Below are positions 49,568 through 59,828 of a stretch of DNA of 64,000 bases, in pieces. The translations under genes and the position numbers were made by a program. The notes beneath the pieces are model-generated. The model had not been told where the DNA came from, did not search any database, and saw nothing but the letters and a program-made list of their open reading frames with translations. Within the stretch, counting starts at the first letter, position 1; the number at the start of each line of letters is the position of its first letter. Source of the stretch: Streptomyces cellostaticus (GTDB lineage Bacteria > Actinomycetota > Actinomycetes > Streptomycetales > Streptomycetaceae); the NCBI RefSeq assembly GCF_001513965.1, contig NZ_KQ948025.1, positions 43,603 through 107,602 on the forward strand, written 5' to 3'.

Positions 49568-50830
49568 ATGGGTGCTGGGGACGGGGGCCGGCTCGTCGCG
49601 GCCGTACGGCGAGGGGACGTCGAGCAGGTCCGGGAGCTGCTGGAGGCCGGGGCCGATCCGGACACGCGCGACCAGAGCGAGGGCGTCCCGGTGCTGTGCC
49701 TGGCTGTCGCAGCGTACGACCAGCCGGTCGCCGAGGCCCTGGTGACGGCCGGGGCCGACCCGCTGCGCCGGCTGCCCGACGGCACGACCCCGTTGCTGCG
49801 GGCGATGGACGGCGGCTCGCTGTGGCTGACCTGGGCCGTCTTCCCCGATGTGGCAGTCCGCCCCGGCCCGGTGCGCGAGGAACTGCTGGCCCGTGCCCGC
49901 CTCCGGGCGCGGACCGGCCCGGAGGCCGACCTGCGGCGCCGGACCGGCCTGCCGGGCCCGGTCGAGCGGACCAGGCTGGAGGACGAGACCGGCTGCTGGT
50001 ACGAGCAGCTCACCCTCGGCGGGCTGACGCTGCGCGACGGGCACCTGGCGATCCTCACGGCCCTGGAGGCGAAGCTCCGGCTGCGCACGCCCTTCGCGGA
50101 GCTGCTCCGGCGTGCCCTGGCGTACCCGGACCGGGACCACGTGGTGTGGTCGCAGTCGGTGTCCGCACTCGGCTGCCGGGTGGACGAGGAGACCTGGACC
50201 GCGGCCGAAGGCCTGAGCCGCGACCCCGACCCGCTGAACCGTCTCTTCGCCGCCGATGTGCTGCTCTCCCTGATCATCGGAGACCTGGCGCGAGGCCGCC
50301 AGCCGTTCGCGGACCGGGCGAAGGAGCTTGTCCCCTGGGCCGAACGGGAGCGGGACGTGGAGGTGCTTCAGGTCCTGCTCAACGCGCTGACCTGGGCCGA
50401 CGGCCCCGAGGCAGAGGCGGTCGGCCTGTCGTACGCCGCGCATCCGGATCCACGGGTCCGCTCCTGGACACCGGACCTGCTGGACGCCGGCACGGACCGG
50501 CTCGGCCCCGAGAGCCTGGCCGCGGTGCTCGCCCTGGCGCGCGACCCGGACGCCGACGTACGAGGCAGGACGTGCTACTGGCTCGCGCACTACCGGGGCA
50601 CCGAGCCGGAGATCGCGGACGTGTTGCTGGAACTCACCCGTGACGAGCGGCAGCGCACGCGTGCCTACGCGGTCGCGGGGCTGGCCTCGCGCGACGATCC
50701 GCGCTGCGTGGAGGCCGAACGCCGGATCGGTCCTTTGGAAGCGGAAGGGGAGTACGCGCACGAGTCGCTGCCGCTGACGGCGGTCTGGCACTACCGGCGT
50801 CGCCAGGAGGAGCGCGGAAGCGACGGCTGA
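49568..50830 (+). CDS. Ankyrin-repeat plus HEAT-like repeat protein
   Basis: 420 aa. The N-terminus has two to three ankyrin repeats (AVRRGDVEQVRELLEAGADP; AVAAYDQPVAEALVTAGADP). The rest is alpha-helical with HEAT-like units rich in Asp and Arg (SRDPDPLNRLFAADVLLSLI; LARDPDADVRGRTCYWLAHY; YAVAGLASRDDPRCVEAERR). No catalytic motif or signal; it is likely a protein-binding scaffold. ATG without a clear ribosome site. It precedes the ABC-F gene by about 50 bp, but co-function is unknown. Confidence 0.78.
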   Translation: MGAGDGGRLVAAVRRGDVEQVRELLEAGADPDTRDQSEGVPVLCLAVAAYDQPVAEALVTAGADPLRRLPDGTTPLLRAMDGGSLWLTWAVFPDVAVRPGPVREELLARARLRARTGPEADLRRRTGLPGPVERTRLEDETGCWYEQLTLGGLTLRDGHLAILTALEAKLRLRTPFAELLRRALAYPDRDHVVWSQSVSALGCRVDEETWTAAEGLSRDPDPLNRLFAADVLLSLIIGDLARGRQPFADRAKELVPWAERERDVEVLQVLLNALTWADGPEAEAVGLSYAAHPDPRVRSWTPDLLDAGTDRLGPESLAAVLALARDPDADVRGRTCYWLAHYRGTEPEIADVLLELTRDERQRTRAYAVAGLASRDDPRCVEAERRIGPLEAEGEYAHESLPLTAVWHYRRRQEERGSDG

Positions 50831-50878
50831 CCTCCGACTACCCTGGAGGGTCGATCCATCCCCCGGGGCAGGAGTGAA

Positions 50879-52687
<1,809 letters not shown>

Positions 52688-52957
52688 CGCCCCGACGCGG
52701 CGAACCACATGGCGTGCGCGGCGTGAACCAGCCGCGCGCAATGCTGTTGCGTGCGCCGCGTGAAGGGGGCGTGAAGGCGCATAACGGCGGCATCACGGGC
52801 CGGTTCTCCCTTGGGAACAGCGTCGGATGCGGGCCCGTGCGCTGTCGGTGCCGGGTGATAGAAAGAGCCGTCTGAGAACTTTCTGAGTACGACCTTGGGT
52901 CCGTGAGCGAACCTCAGGGCGTGGCTAAAAATCAGTGAACGAGGGGGAAGAGCGCTG

Positions 52958-54685
52958 ATGACTCAGCCGCCCAACCAGCCGCCGCAGGGTGGCTTCGGAG
53001 CACCGCCCAGCCAGCCGCCGCAGGGTGGCGGATTCGGCGCCCCGCAGACACCGCCCCCGCCGGCGGGGCCGCCCCAGGCACCGGCTCAGCCCCCGCAGCC
53101 CCAGCCCGGTTACGGCTACCCCCAGCAGCCCGGCCCCTACGCCCAGCCGGGCCCGTACGCCCAGCCCGCGCAGCCCGGCCCGTACGCTCCGCAGCCCGGA
53201 TACGGCTACCCGGGGCAGCCGCAGTACCCGGGTGCGCCCGGCACGCCGCCCGGCGGCAAGCCGGCGTCCAAGGGGAAGACCGCGCTGATCATCGGCGCCG
53301 CGGCGGCCGCACTGCTCGTCATCGGCGGCACCGTCTACGCGGTCACCAGCGACGACGGCGGCGGCAAGAAGAAGCCGGTCGCCGAGAAGAGCGGCGACGG
53401 CAAGCACTCCTCCTCCGGCACGCCGGTCGACCCCGGCAACGGCAACGGCGGCGCGGACCCGGAGAACCTCAACGCCGGCCGCAAGCCCGGTGAGGCGAAG
53501 GTGCTCTGGTACAAGTCGGCACCCGACGCCCCGGGTTCCGGCGCGAACGCGCCCGGCATGTGGATCACCGGCAAGACGGCGGTGAAGGCGGCGTACAAGC
53601 AGGTCTTCGCCTACAACGTCGGCAACGGCACCGCAGCCTGGGACCCGATCACGTTCCCGCAGAAGATCTGCGCGGTCACCCCGCAGAAGTCGGACGACAA
53701 CAAGGTCGTCGTGGCGTACATGAACGGCGTCAGCGACCGTGCCAAGTGCAACCAGCTCCAGCAGATCGACCTGGACACCGGCAACAAGGGCTGGAGCGGC
53801 CAGGTCGCCGACGGCGGGCTGTTCGACAGCGCGCTCAACGTCGAGCTGACCATCAGCGGCAAGACGCTGATGGTGGGCCGTTCGGAGTCGGGCACGGCGT
53901 ACGACCTCGGCAGCGGCCGCAAGATGTTCGACAAGAAGAAGTACGGCGCGGCCTGTTTCCCGGCCGCGTACGCCGGTGGCACCGGCCGGCTGGTCCAGGT
54001 GGCCTCCTGCGGCGCGGGCGGCAGCAACGAGCACGACGAGCTCCAGGAACTCGACCCGGCCACCGGCAAGGTCAAGTGGACGCAGCCGGTCAAGAAGGGC
54101 TGGTCGGTCGCGCGGACGTACTCCCTCGATCCGCTCGTGGTCTATCTGACCAACGAGGACAAGAAGGCCTGGAACATCTCCACCTTCACCAAGGACGGCA
54201 AGTTCCGCTCGGAGGTCAAGGTCAACGAGAAGTTCGCCCCGCGCTGTGGCTGGGCGATCCTCGAACGCGACCTTCAGGGCTGCCAGGGCGTCGCCGTCGA
54301 CGCCGACACGCTCTACCTGCCCACGAACACGACGAGCGGTGCCAACGAGATCGTCGCCGTCAGCCTCGCCACCGGCAAGGAGAAGTGGCGCGTCAAGTCG
54401 CCGACGGACGAGTCGATGTCCCCGGTGAAGACCGAGGGCGGCAAGCTCATCGCCTATGTGCAGCCGTCGTACGACGCCGGCGGCCAGATCGTGTCGATCC
54501 CCACCGCGGGCGGCTCGCACCCGACGACCAAGCTGCTGCAGAACCCTTCGGGCAGCGCGGAGATCGAGAACGCCTTCTTCGACGGTGCCGTCGCCTGGGC
54601 CGACGGACGCTTCTTCATCTCCTCCACCCGGCTGACCGGCAACGACGACTCGAAGGAGAAGCTGATGATGGCCTTCGGCAAGTGA
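52958..54685 (+). CDS. Proline-rich membrane-anchored PQQ/beta-propeller protein (first of two)
   Basis: 575 aa. Residues 1-105 are low-complexity Pro/Gln/Gly/Tyr with repeated QPGYGYP and PGPYAQP units. A short basic spacer and one membrane helix (KTALIIGAAAAALLVIGGTV) follow, then an external domain of PQQ-like propeller blades marked by LDTGNKGWSG, LDPATGKVKWTQ and SLATGKEKWRV. Such proteins resemble sensor or scaffold proteins; no catalytic residues are seen. Four Cys may form disulphides. G-rich ribosome site. The 270 bp upstream contain no gene. Paralogous to the next gene. Confidence 0.82.
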   Translation: MTQPPNQPPQGGFGAPPSQPPQGGGFGAPQTPPPPAGPPQAPAQPPQPQPGYGYPQQPGPYAQPGPYAQPAQPGPYAPQPGYGYPGQPQYPGAPGTPPGGKPASKGKTALIIGAAAAALLVIGGTVYAVTSDDGGGKKKPVAEKSGDGKHSSSGTPVDPGNGNGGADPENLNAGRKPGEAKVLWYKSAPDAPGSGANAPGMWITGKTAVKAAYKQVFAYNVGNGTAAWDPITFPQKICAVTPQKSDDNKVVVAYMNGVSDRAKCNQLQQIDLDTGNKGWSGQVADGGLFDSALNVELTISGKTLMVGRSESGTAYDLGSGRKMFDKKKYGAACFPAAYAGGTGRLVQVASCGAGGSNEHDELQELDPATGKVKWTQPVKKGWSVARTYSLDPLVVYLTNEDKKAWNISTFTKDGKFRSEVKVNEKFAPRCGWAILERDLQGCQGVAVDADTLYLPTNTTSGANEIVAVSLATGKEKWRVKSPTDESMSPVKTEGGKLIAYVQPSYDAGGQIVSIPTAGGSHPTTKLLQNPSGSAEIENAFFDGAVAWADGRFFISSTRLTGNDDSKEKLMMAFGK

Positions 54686-54752
54686 GTCCCGGCCCGTCTT
54701 CCGTCCTCCTCCCGCCGTCCGGCCCCGAGCGCTCCACCGAGGTACGCCCGTC

Positions 54753-56540
54753 ATGACCCAGCCGCCCCCTCCGCCGCCGAACCAGCCGCCCAACCAGCCT
54801 CCGCAGCAGCCTGGTTTCGGCCAGCCGAGCCCGCAGCAGCCTCCGCAGCCGCAGCCCGGCTACGGCTACCCGCAGGCCCCGCAGCCGCAGCCCGGTTACG
54901 GCTACCCGCAGACCGCGCCGCCCCAGCCGCCGCAGCCCGGCTACGGCTACCCCGGCGGGCAGCAGAGCCCGTACGGCCAGCAGCCTGCCGCGCCCTATGG
55001 CGGCCAGCCGCAGCACCCGTACACGCAGCCCGCGCAGCCGGGCTACGGCTATCCGGGCCAGCCGACCGTGCCGATGCAGCAGCAGCCGGTACAGAGCGGC
55101 GGCGGGCGGAACAACACCACGCTGTTCGTCGTCGTCGCGGCGGTCGTCGCCATCGCCCTGATCGTCGTCGGCGGCTTCTGGTACGCCAACTCCTCCGGGG
55201 ACGACGGCAAGAAGCACGACACCGCCTCCTCCAGCGGCGGCAAGAACGGCGGCAGCACCGGAGGCACGGGCGGCGGCGGCAAGGAGAAGGCGCCGGCCGA
55301 CCCCGCGGCCAGTGTGCTGTTCCAGGTCCCGCTGCCCACCACGGACGATGTGGTCAGCACCGCGGGTTCGTGGCTGACCGACAAGGTGTACGCCAAGAGC
55401 GGCGTCGCCGAGATCGTCGGCTACGACCCGGCCAAGGGCACCAAGCTGTGGACGATCAAGCTGCCCGGCCCGGTCTGCGCGGCCAGCGGGCACGTCACGT
55501 CCGACGGCAAGACCGCGATCACCTACCAGCCGAAGTGGGACACGAAGAAAACGATCGCCGGGTGCACGCAGATCTCCGCGATCGATCTCGACGCGGGCAG
55601 GAAGCTGTGGACGAAGTCGGTCAAGTCCGGTGACTATCCGGTCGGCTACGAGAATGTGACGGTCGCTCAGAACACCGTCGCGGTCGGTGACAGCCAGGGC
55701 GGTGCCGCCTTCGACCTCGACTCGGGCAAGGCGCTGTGGCTGCCGAAGCCGGGCGACGACTGCTACGACGTGGGCTACGGCGGCGGCGCCAAGCTGGTCG
55801 CCGTGCGCAACTGCGGAGGCTCCGACAACGGGCGGCTGCTCATCCAGACCCTCGACCCGAAGACCGGGAAGGTGATCTCCGAGTACACGATGGACCCGGG
55901 CATCGAGTACGCCTCCATCGTCTCCACCGACCCGCTGGTGGTGGCCGCCGAAGTGGGTGACAGCTCCAGCGACGGCACCAGGACCTGGGACTACTTCTCC
56001 ATCGACAACAAGACCGGCAAACTGCTCGCCCACATCTCCGCGCCGGGCGACACCTACGGCGGCAAGTGCGACGGCATCACCCGCGTCGAGGGCTGCAGGC
56101 AGATCGTCGCGGGCAACGGCAAGCTGTACCTGTCGACCGAGGAGCACGACGGCTCCGGACAGTTCAGCAAGACCAACGAGATCGTCTCCTTCGACCTGAA
56201 CACCGGCAAGCCGACCGGACAGCGCGCCGAGGCCGGGGACGGCTACACGCTCTCCCCGCTGCGCATGGACGGCAACAACCTGCTCGCCTACAAGCAGCCG
56301 CCGTACAACAAGGGCGGCCAGATCGTCAGCATCGACGGCGGGTCCTTCAAGGAGACCAAGCTGCTGGAGAACCCGTCCACGCAGAGCGTGCGGCAGGCGG
56401 AGGGCAGCATGCTGCCCGACTACGCGGAGATCCTCTTCGCCGACGGCCGCCTGTACATGTCGCAGGTCTTCGCCAAGCGGAAGGGCATGTCGTCGTCCGG
56501 CCCGGAGAACCTGGTGCTGGCGTTCGGCACGAAGGGCTGA
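54753..56540 (+). CDS. Proline-rich membrane-anchored PQQ/beta-propeller protein (second of two)
   Basis: 595 aa, same architecture: a Pro/Gln/Gly/Tyr tail of about 120 residues with QPGYGYP units, a membrane helix (LFVVVAAVVAIALIVVGGFW), a Ser/Gly/Lys linker and propeller blades with YDPAKGTKLWTIK, IDLDAGRKLWTKS, FDLDSGKALWLPK and FDLNTGKPTGQRA. The pair is 67 bp apart and probably cotranscribed, ending at a strong hairpin. Function unknown; the repeated tail could interact with cytoplasmic SH3- or WW-like partners or phase-separate. Confidence 0.82.
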   Translation: MTQPPPPPPNQPPNQPPQQPGFGQPSPQQPPQPQPGYGYPQAPQPQPGYGYPQTAPPQPPQPGYGYPGGQQSPYGQQPAAPYGGQPQHPYTQPAQPGYGYPGQPTVPMQQQPVQSGGGRNNTTLFVVVAAVVAIALIVVGGFWYANSSGDDGKKHDTASSSGGKNGGSTGGTGGGGKEKAPADPAASVLFQVPLPTTDDVVSTAGSWLTDKVYAKSGVAEIVGYDPAKGTKLWTIKLPGPVCAASGHVTSDGKTAITYQPKWDTKKTIAGCTQISAIDLDAGRKLWTKSVKSGDYPVGYENVTVAQNTVAVGDSQGGAAFDLDSGKALWLPKPGDDCYDVGYGGGAKLVAVRNCGGSDNGRLLIQTLDPKTGKVISEYTMDPGIEYASIVSTDPLVVAAEVGDSSSDGTRTWDYFSIDNKTGKLLAHISAPGDTYGGKCDGITRVEGCRQIVAGNGKLYLSTEEHDGSGQFSKTNEIVSFDLNTGKPTGQRAEAGDGYTLSPLRMDGNNLLAYKQPPYNKGGQIVSIDGGSFKETKLLENPSTQSVRQAEGSMLPDYAEILFADGRLYMSQVFAKRKGMSSSGPENLVLAFGTKG

Positions 56541-56586
56541 CCGCCTCGCGACGCCGTCACGGGTCTCGCCCGAATGGGTGACTTCC

Positions 56587-56625
56587 GAGAAGTGCCCCGG
56601 ATTTCATCGATCCGGGGCACTTCTC
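56587..56625. terminator. Terminator after the PQQ-protein pair
   Basis: A 16-bp perfect stem (GAGAAGTGCCCCGGAT and complement) with a seven-base loop, 46 bp after the second gene. No T-tract. Confidence 0.88.
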
Positions 56626-56765
56626 ATCAACAGGGGCAGCGCGACGTCGAACAAGCGTGTAGCTTCCGGGGACATGAAGGGCGAGGTGCCGGGGGGCCCT
56701 CTGTCCTTGCGGACCGGTGGGCGTCCATAGTGGGGCATCCATGGGGGGGACTGGGGGGTTGCTCT

Positions 56766-57458
56766 ATGGGAGTGCGGCTCATGGTCGTCGACGACCACCG
56801 GCTGCTCGCGGAGGCGCTGGCGTCGGCGCTGAAGCTGCGCGGGCACCGGGTGCTGGCTGCGGCTGCGCCGGCCGCGGGCGCGGCGGATCTGGTGATCGCG
56901 CGGGCGCCGGAGGTGTGTCTGCTGGGTACGGCTGCGCCGGCCGAGCCGGGGGCCTTCGATCCGGTGGTGAAGATCAAGCGGGAGCGGCCGCAGGTGGCGG
57001 TGCTGGTGCTGGGCCCGGTGCCGTCCCCGCGGGGCATCGCGGCGGCCTTCGCCTCCGGCGCGTCGGGGTACGTGCGGCACGACGAGCGGATCGAGGGGGT
57101 CGAGCGGGCCATCATGAAGGCCCGGGCGGGGGAGGCGGCGGTGGCGCCGCAGCTGCTCCAGGGCGCCTTCGGTGAGCTGCTCAACCCGGCGGCGCAGCCC
57201 GATGACGAGGGGCAGCGGCTGTTGCAGATGCTGACACCGCGGGAGGTGGAGGTGCTGGTCCGGGTGGCCGACGGCGAGGACACCCGGCTGATCGCGGCGG
57301 GCATGGGCATCGCCCCCAGCACGGCCCGCACCCACGTCCAGCGGGTCCTGATGAAGCTCGGCGTGGGCTCGCGCCTGGAAGCAGCGGCACTGGCCGCGCG
57401 GACGGGGTTGCTGGACCGGGCAGGCCCCCTGACGAATTCAGCGGGGCCGGAGCTGTAG
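56766..57458 (+). CDS. LuxR-type orphan response regulator with degenerate receiver
   Basis: 230 aa. The receiver begins normally (RLMVVDDHRLLAEALASAL), but the phosphorylation Asp is replaced: PEVCLLGTAAP has Gly54 where LLD is expected. The signalling Thr/Ser is Gly83 and the conserved Lys is His105 (GYVRHDE). The C-terminal LuxR helix-turn-helix is intact: LTPREVEVLVRVADGEDTRL and GIAPSTARTHVQRVLMKLGV. No kinase gene is adjacent. It should act without phosphorylation, perhaps through protein level, dimerisation or a ligand. Confidence 0.88.
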   Translation: MGVRLMVVDDHRLLAEALASALKLRGHRVLAAAAPAAGAADLVIARAPEVCLLGTAAPAEPGAFDPVVKIKRERPQVAVLVLGPVPSPRGIAAAFASGASGYVRHDERIEGVERAIMKARAGEAAVAPQLLQGAFGELLNPAAQPDDEGQRLLQMLTPREVEVLVRVADGEDTRLIAAGMGIAPSTARTHVQRVLMKLGVGSRLEAAALAARTGLLDRAGPLTNSAGPEL

Positions 57459-57491
57459 CCGGGGCGGGGTGGGCGCAGCCAGGCGCGCTCC

Positions 57492-57560
57492 GAAGGGGCG
57501 CGGGGCTGTGTCGACATGCGGCTCCGCCGCGTGGGCGCGACCGGCCACGACGCACCCGCA
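57492..57560 (+). repeat. Streptomyces-type dispersed intergenic repeat, copy 2
   Basis: Contains GAAGGGGCGCGGGG, an internal GCGGCTCCGCCGC hairpin, GCGCGACCGGCCAC and CACCCGCA. The outer blocks match the element at 44009-44058 while the middle differs. It lies between convergent genes. Confidence 0.7.
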
Positions 57561-57589
57561 CCCGGCGGACGGCCCTGAGCCGGACGGCG

Positions 57590-57919
57590 CTACTGCGACT
57601 GCTCCTCCACCGGAGGTACCGGCGGAGGAGTAGGACGGAGCTTGAGCCAGGCCAGGAAGAAGATGCCCAGCAGCAGCATGCCGATGCCGGTCCACAGGTT
57701 GATGTTGACGCCCTGGGCCTTGTCGATCGCGGCCTGGGAGTCGGTGATGCCGGTGATCGTGACGATGACGCCGTAGACCACGAACAGGCCGCCGATGATG
57801 CGGCGCAGGTCGAAGATGCGGGCGGCGGTCGCGGACTTGTGCTCCAGATCGGTGACTTCCCGCTGGAGTTCGTCCTCGGAGGACGCGGAGAAGTCGAAGT
57901 GCTCGGAGTTCTCGGTCAT
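57590..57919 (-). CDS. Small two-helix membrane protein, partner of the adjacent symporter
   Basis: 109 aa. An acidic N-terminal helix with a Leu-rich stretch (SSEDELQREVTDLEHKSATA) is followed by two membrane helices (IIGGLFVVYGVIVTITGI; LWTGIGMLLLGIFFLAWLKL) and a Pro-rich tail. GGAAAG precedes the ATG. It starts 22 bp after the symporter gene on the same strand, so the two are probably one transcript; small membrane partners of SSS transporters exist in other bacteria. Function inferred from position only. Confidence 0.75.
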   Translation of the reverse strand: MTENSEHFDFSASSEDELQREVTDLEHKSATAARIFDLRRIIGGLFVVYGVIVTITGITDSQAAIDKAQGVNINLWTGIGMLLLGIFFLAWLKLRPTPPPVPPVEEQSQ

Positions 57920-57941
57920 GGTCTTTCCAATTCTCCCGCGG

Positions 57942-59633
57942 TCAGAACGAGAACGGGATGTAGCAGGCGGCGGCGATGATGACCGCGCCCCAGCCCAGCA
58001 GGGCCGGCTTGCGGTACCAGGCGTCGTCGCCGGCGGCGGGCGGCTCGGCCATGCCGGGGGAGCGGGTGCCGTAGACCAGGCCCTGGAGCTGCTCGGCCGG
58101 CTTCGGCTTGGTGAACAGCGACACCGCGACCATGACGACCGCGCCGGCGACGAAGCCCGCGATCGCGGAGACGAAGTTGGCTCCCTGGTCGGAGGGGATC
58201 GAGATGATGCCCTTCTTGTAGAAGACGAAGTAGTTGACCATCGCCGTCACGGTGCCGGCGAGCAGGCCCCAGAAGCCGGACTTGGCGGATGCGCGCTTCC
58301 AGAACATGCCGACGATGAAGACGACGAACATCGGCACGTTGAAGAAGGAGAACAGCGTCTGCAGGTAGCTCATGATGTTCGAGAACGAGGACGCCAGGAA
58401 CGCCGTGCCGACCGAGGCGGCCACGCCGATCGCTGTGATGAGGCGGCCGAAGCGCACGTAGTACTCGTCCTCGCGGTGCCGCACGACGTACTTCGCCCAG
58501 ATGTCGTTGGTGAACACCGTGTTGAACGACGACACGTTGGCGGCCATGCCGGCCATGAACGCGGCGAGCAGACCGGTGACGGCGATGCCGAGCACGCCGT
58601 TGGGCAGCAGCTCCTGCATCAGGTAGGGGATGGCGTCGTTGTACTGCAGGCCCGAACCGGAGGTGCCGATCTTCGGGACGACGGCGGCGGCGACCAGGCC
58701 CGGGATCATCACCAGGAAGACGATGAAGATCTTCGGGTAGGCGGCGATCAGCGGGGTGCGCTGTCCGGCGGAGAGGTTCTTCGCGGACAGGGCGCGCTGC
58801 ACCTCGGCGAAGTTGGTCGTCCAGTAGCCGAAGGAGAGGACGAAGCCGAGGCCGAGGACGATGGTCAGCCAGTTCGCGCCGAGCGGGTTGGCGCTGCCGA
58901 TGCCGGTGCCGCCCCAGGCGGTGGTGAAGTGGTGGCCGTGGGTGGCCGTGAGCTTGTCGGTCAGGCCGCCCCAGCCGCCGACCTTCTTCAGGCCGAGGAC
59001 GGTGATCGGGATGAGGGCGGCCAGGATCACGAAGAACTGGAGCACCTCGTTGTAGATCGCCGAGGAGAGGCCGCCCAGCGTGATGTACGCCAGCACGAAG
59101 GCGCCGGCGACCACGATGGCCACCCACTGCGGCCAGCCGAGCAGGGCCTCGACGACGATCGCGAGGGCGTAGAGGTTGACGCCGGCGATCAGGATGGCGG
59201 CGAAGGCGAACAGGATCGAACTGAGCAGGTGAGCGCCCCTGTCGAAGCGCAGCAGCAGGAACTCGGGGACCGAGCGGACCTTGCTGCCGTAGTAGAAGGG
59301 CATCATCACCAGGCCCAGGAAGACCATGGCCGGGATGGCGCCGATCCAGTACCAGTGCACGGTGTAGGCGCCGTACTGGGCGCTGTTCGCGGCCATGCCC
59401 AGGATCTCGGTGGCTGCCAGGTTCGCGGAGATGAAGGCGAGGCCGGTGATCCAGGCGGGCAGCGAGCGTCCGGAGAGGAAGAAGTCGAGGCTGGTCTTCA
59501 CCGAGCGGCGGGCCGCGAAGCCGATGCCGAGGACGACGACGAAGTAGATCGCCAGGATCGTGTAGTCCAGCCAGTTGGTGGGGAGTCGTAGCTCCGCCGC
59601 CAAGTAGGCGGGGGCTTGTGTGGGGGTTTGCAT
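57942..59633 (-). CDS. Sodium/solute symporter (SSS family), likely galactose/sugar transporter
   Basis: 563 aa with about 13-14 membrane helices. SSS markers: the N-terminal YFVVVLGIGFAARRSVKTS, SGRSLPAWITGLAFISANL, and the SGLT-like YWTTNFAEVQRALSAKNL and GLLAAFMAGMAANVSSFNTV. Closest in layout to SGLT-type sugar transporters. It is divergent from galT and shares with it a 195-bp control region, so it is a natural candidate for Na+-coupled galactose uptake feeding the Leloir pathway; that is inference from context. Confidence 0.88.
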   Translation of the reverse strand: MQTPTQAPAYLAAELRLPTNWLDYTILAIYFVVVLGIGFAARRSVKTSLDFFLSGRSLPAWITGLAFISANLAATEILGMAANSAQYGAYTVHWYWIGAIPAMVFLGLVMMPFYYGSKVRSVPEFLLLRFDRGAHLLSSILFAFAAILIAGVNLYALAIVVEALLGWPQWVAIVVAGAFVLAYITLGGLSSAIYNEVLQFFVILAALIPITVLGLKKVGGWGGLTDKLTATHGHHFTTAWGGTGIGSANPLGANWLTIVLGLGFVLSFGYWTTNFAEVQRALSAKNLSAGQRTPLIAAYPKIFIVFLVMIPGLVAAAVVPKIGTSGSGLQYNDAIPYLMQELLPNGVLGIAVTGLLAAFMAGMAANVSSFNTVFTNDIWAKYVVRHREDEYYVRFGRLITAIGVAASVGTAFLASSFSNIMSYLQTLFSFFNVPMFVVFIVGMFWKRASAKSGFWGLLAGTVTAMVNYFVFYKKGIISIPSDQGANFVSAIAGFVAGAVVMVAVSLFTKPKPAEQLQGLVYGTRSPGMAEPPAAGDDAWYRKPALLGWGAVIIAAACYIPFSF

Positions 59634-59685
59634 GAGTACTCGCTTCGTTGCGCGAACTGATCCAGAGCGGAACCTACGCCTCCGC

Positions 59686-59700
59686 GTTCAGTAATTGAAC
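59686..59700. promoter_or_regulatory. Inverted repeat at the symporter promoter
   Basis: GTTCA-GTAAT-TGAAC, a perfect 5-5-5 dyad. A minus-strand TAGGTT at 59671-59676 could be the -10 of the symporter gene, which would place the dyad over the -35 region. Confidence 0.45.
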
Positions 59701-59789
59701 ACTTGTGATGGTGTTCTTTGTTTGATTGTGATGGTCCTGGGTGTTGTCGGGTTGTGGTCTGTTATGTTTGATTGTGTTGAGTGATTGGG
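59698..59789 (+). promoter_or_regulatory. Four-unit, 23-bp-period repeat array before galT
   Basis: TTTGATTGTG occurs at 59721 and 59767 (46 bp apart), TTGTGATGGT at 59703 and 59726 (23 bp apart), and a weaker copy at 59744. Aligned every 23 bp, the units share TTGTG and TGGT. The stretch is unusually T-rich on one strand. DeoR-family sugar repressors bind such direct TGATTG-type repeats, and the galP1 promoter of Streptomyces gal operons lies in this position. Confidence 0.6.
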
Positions 59790-59828
59790 TGCGGGACACA
59801 CCCCTCGGGGCTGAACAAGGAGTCCGGC

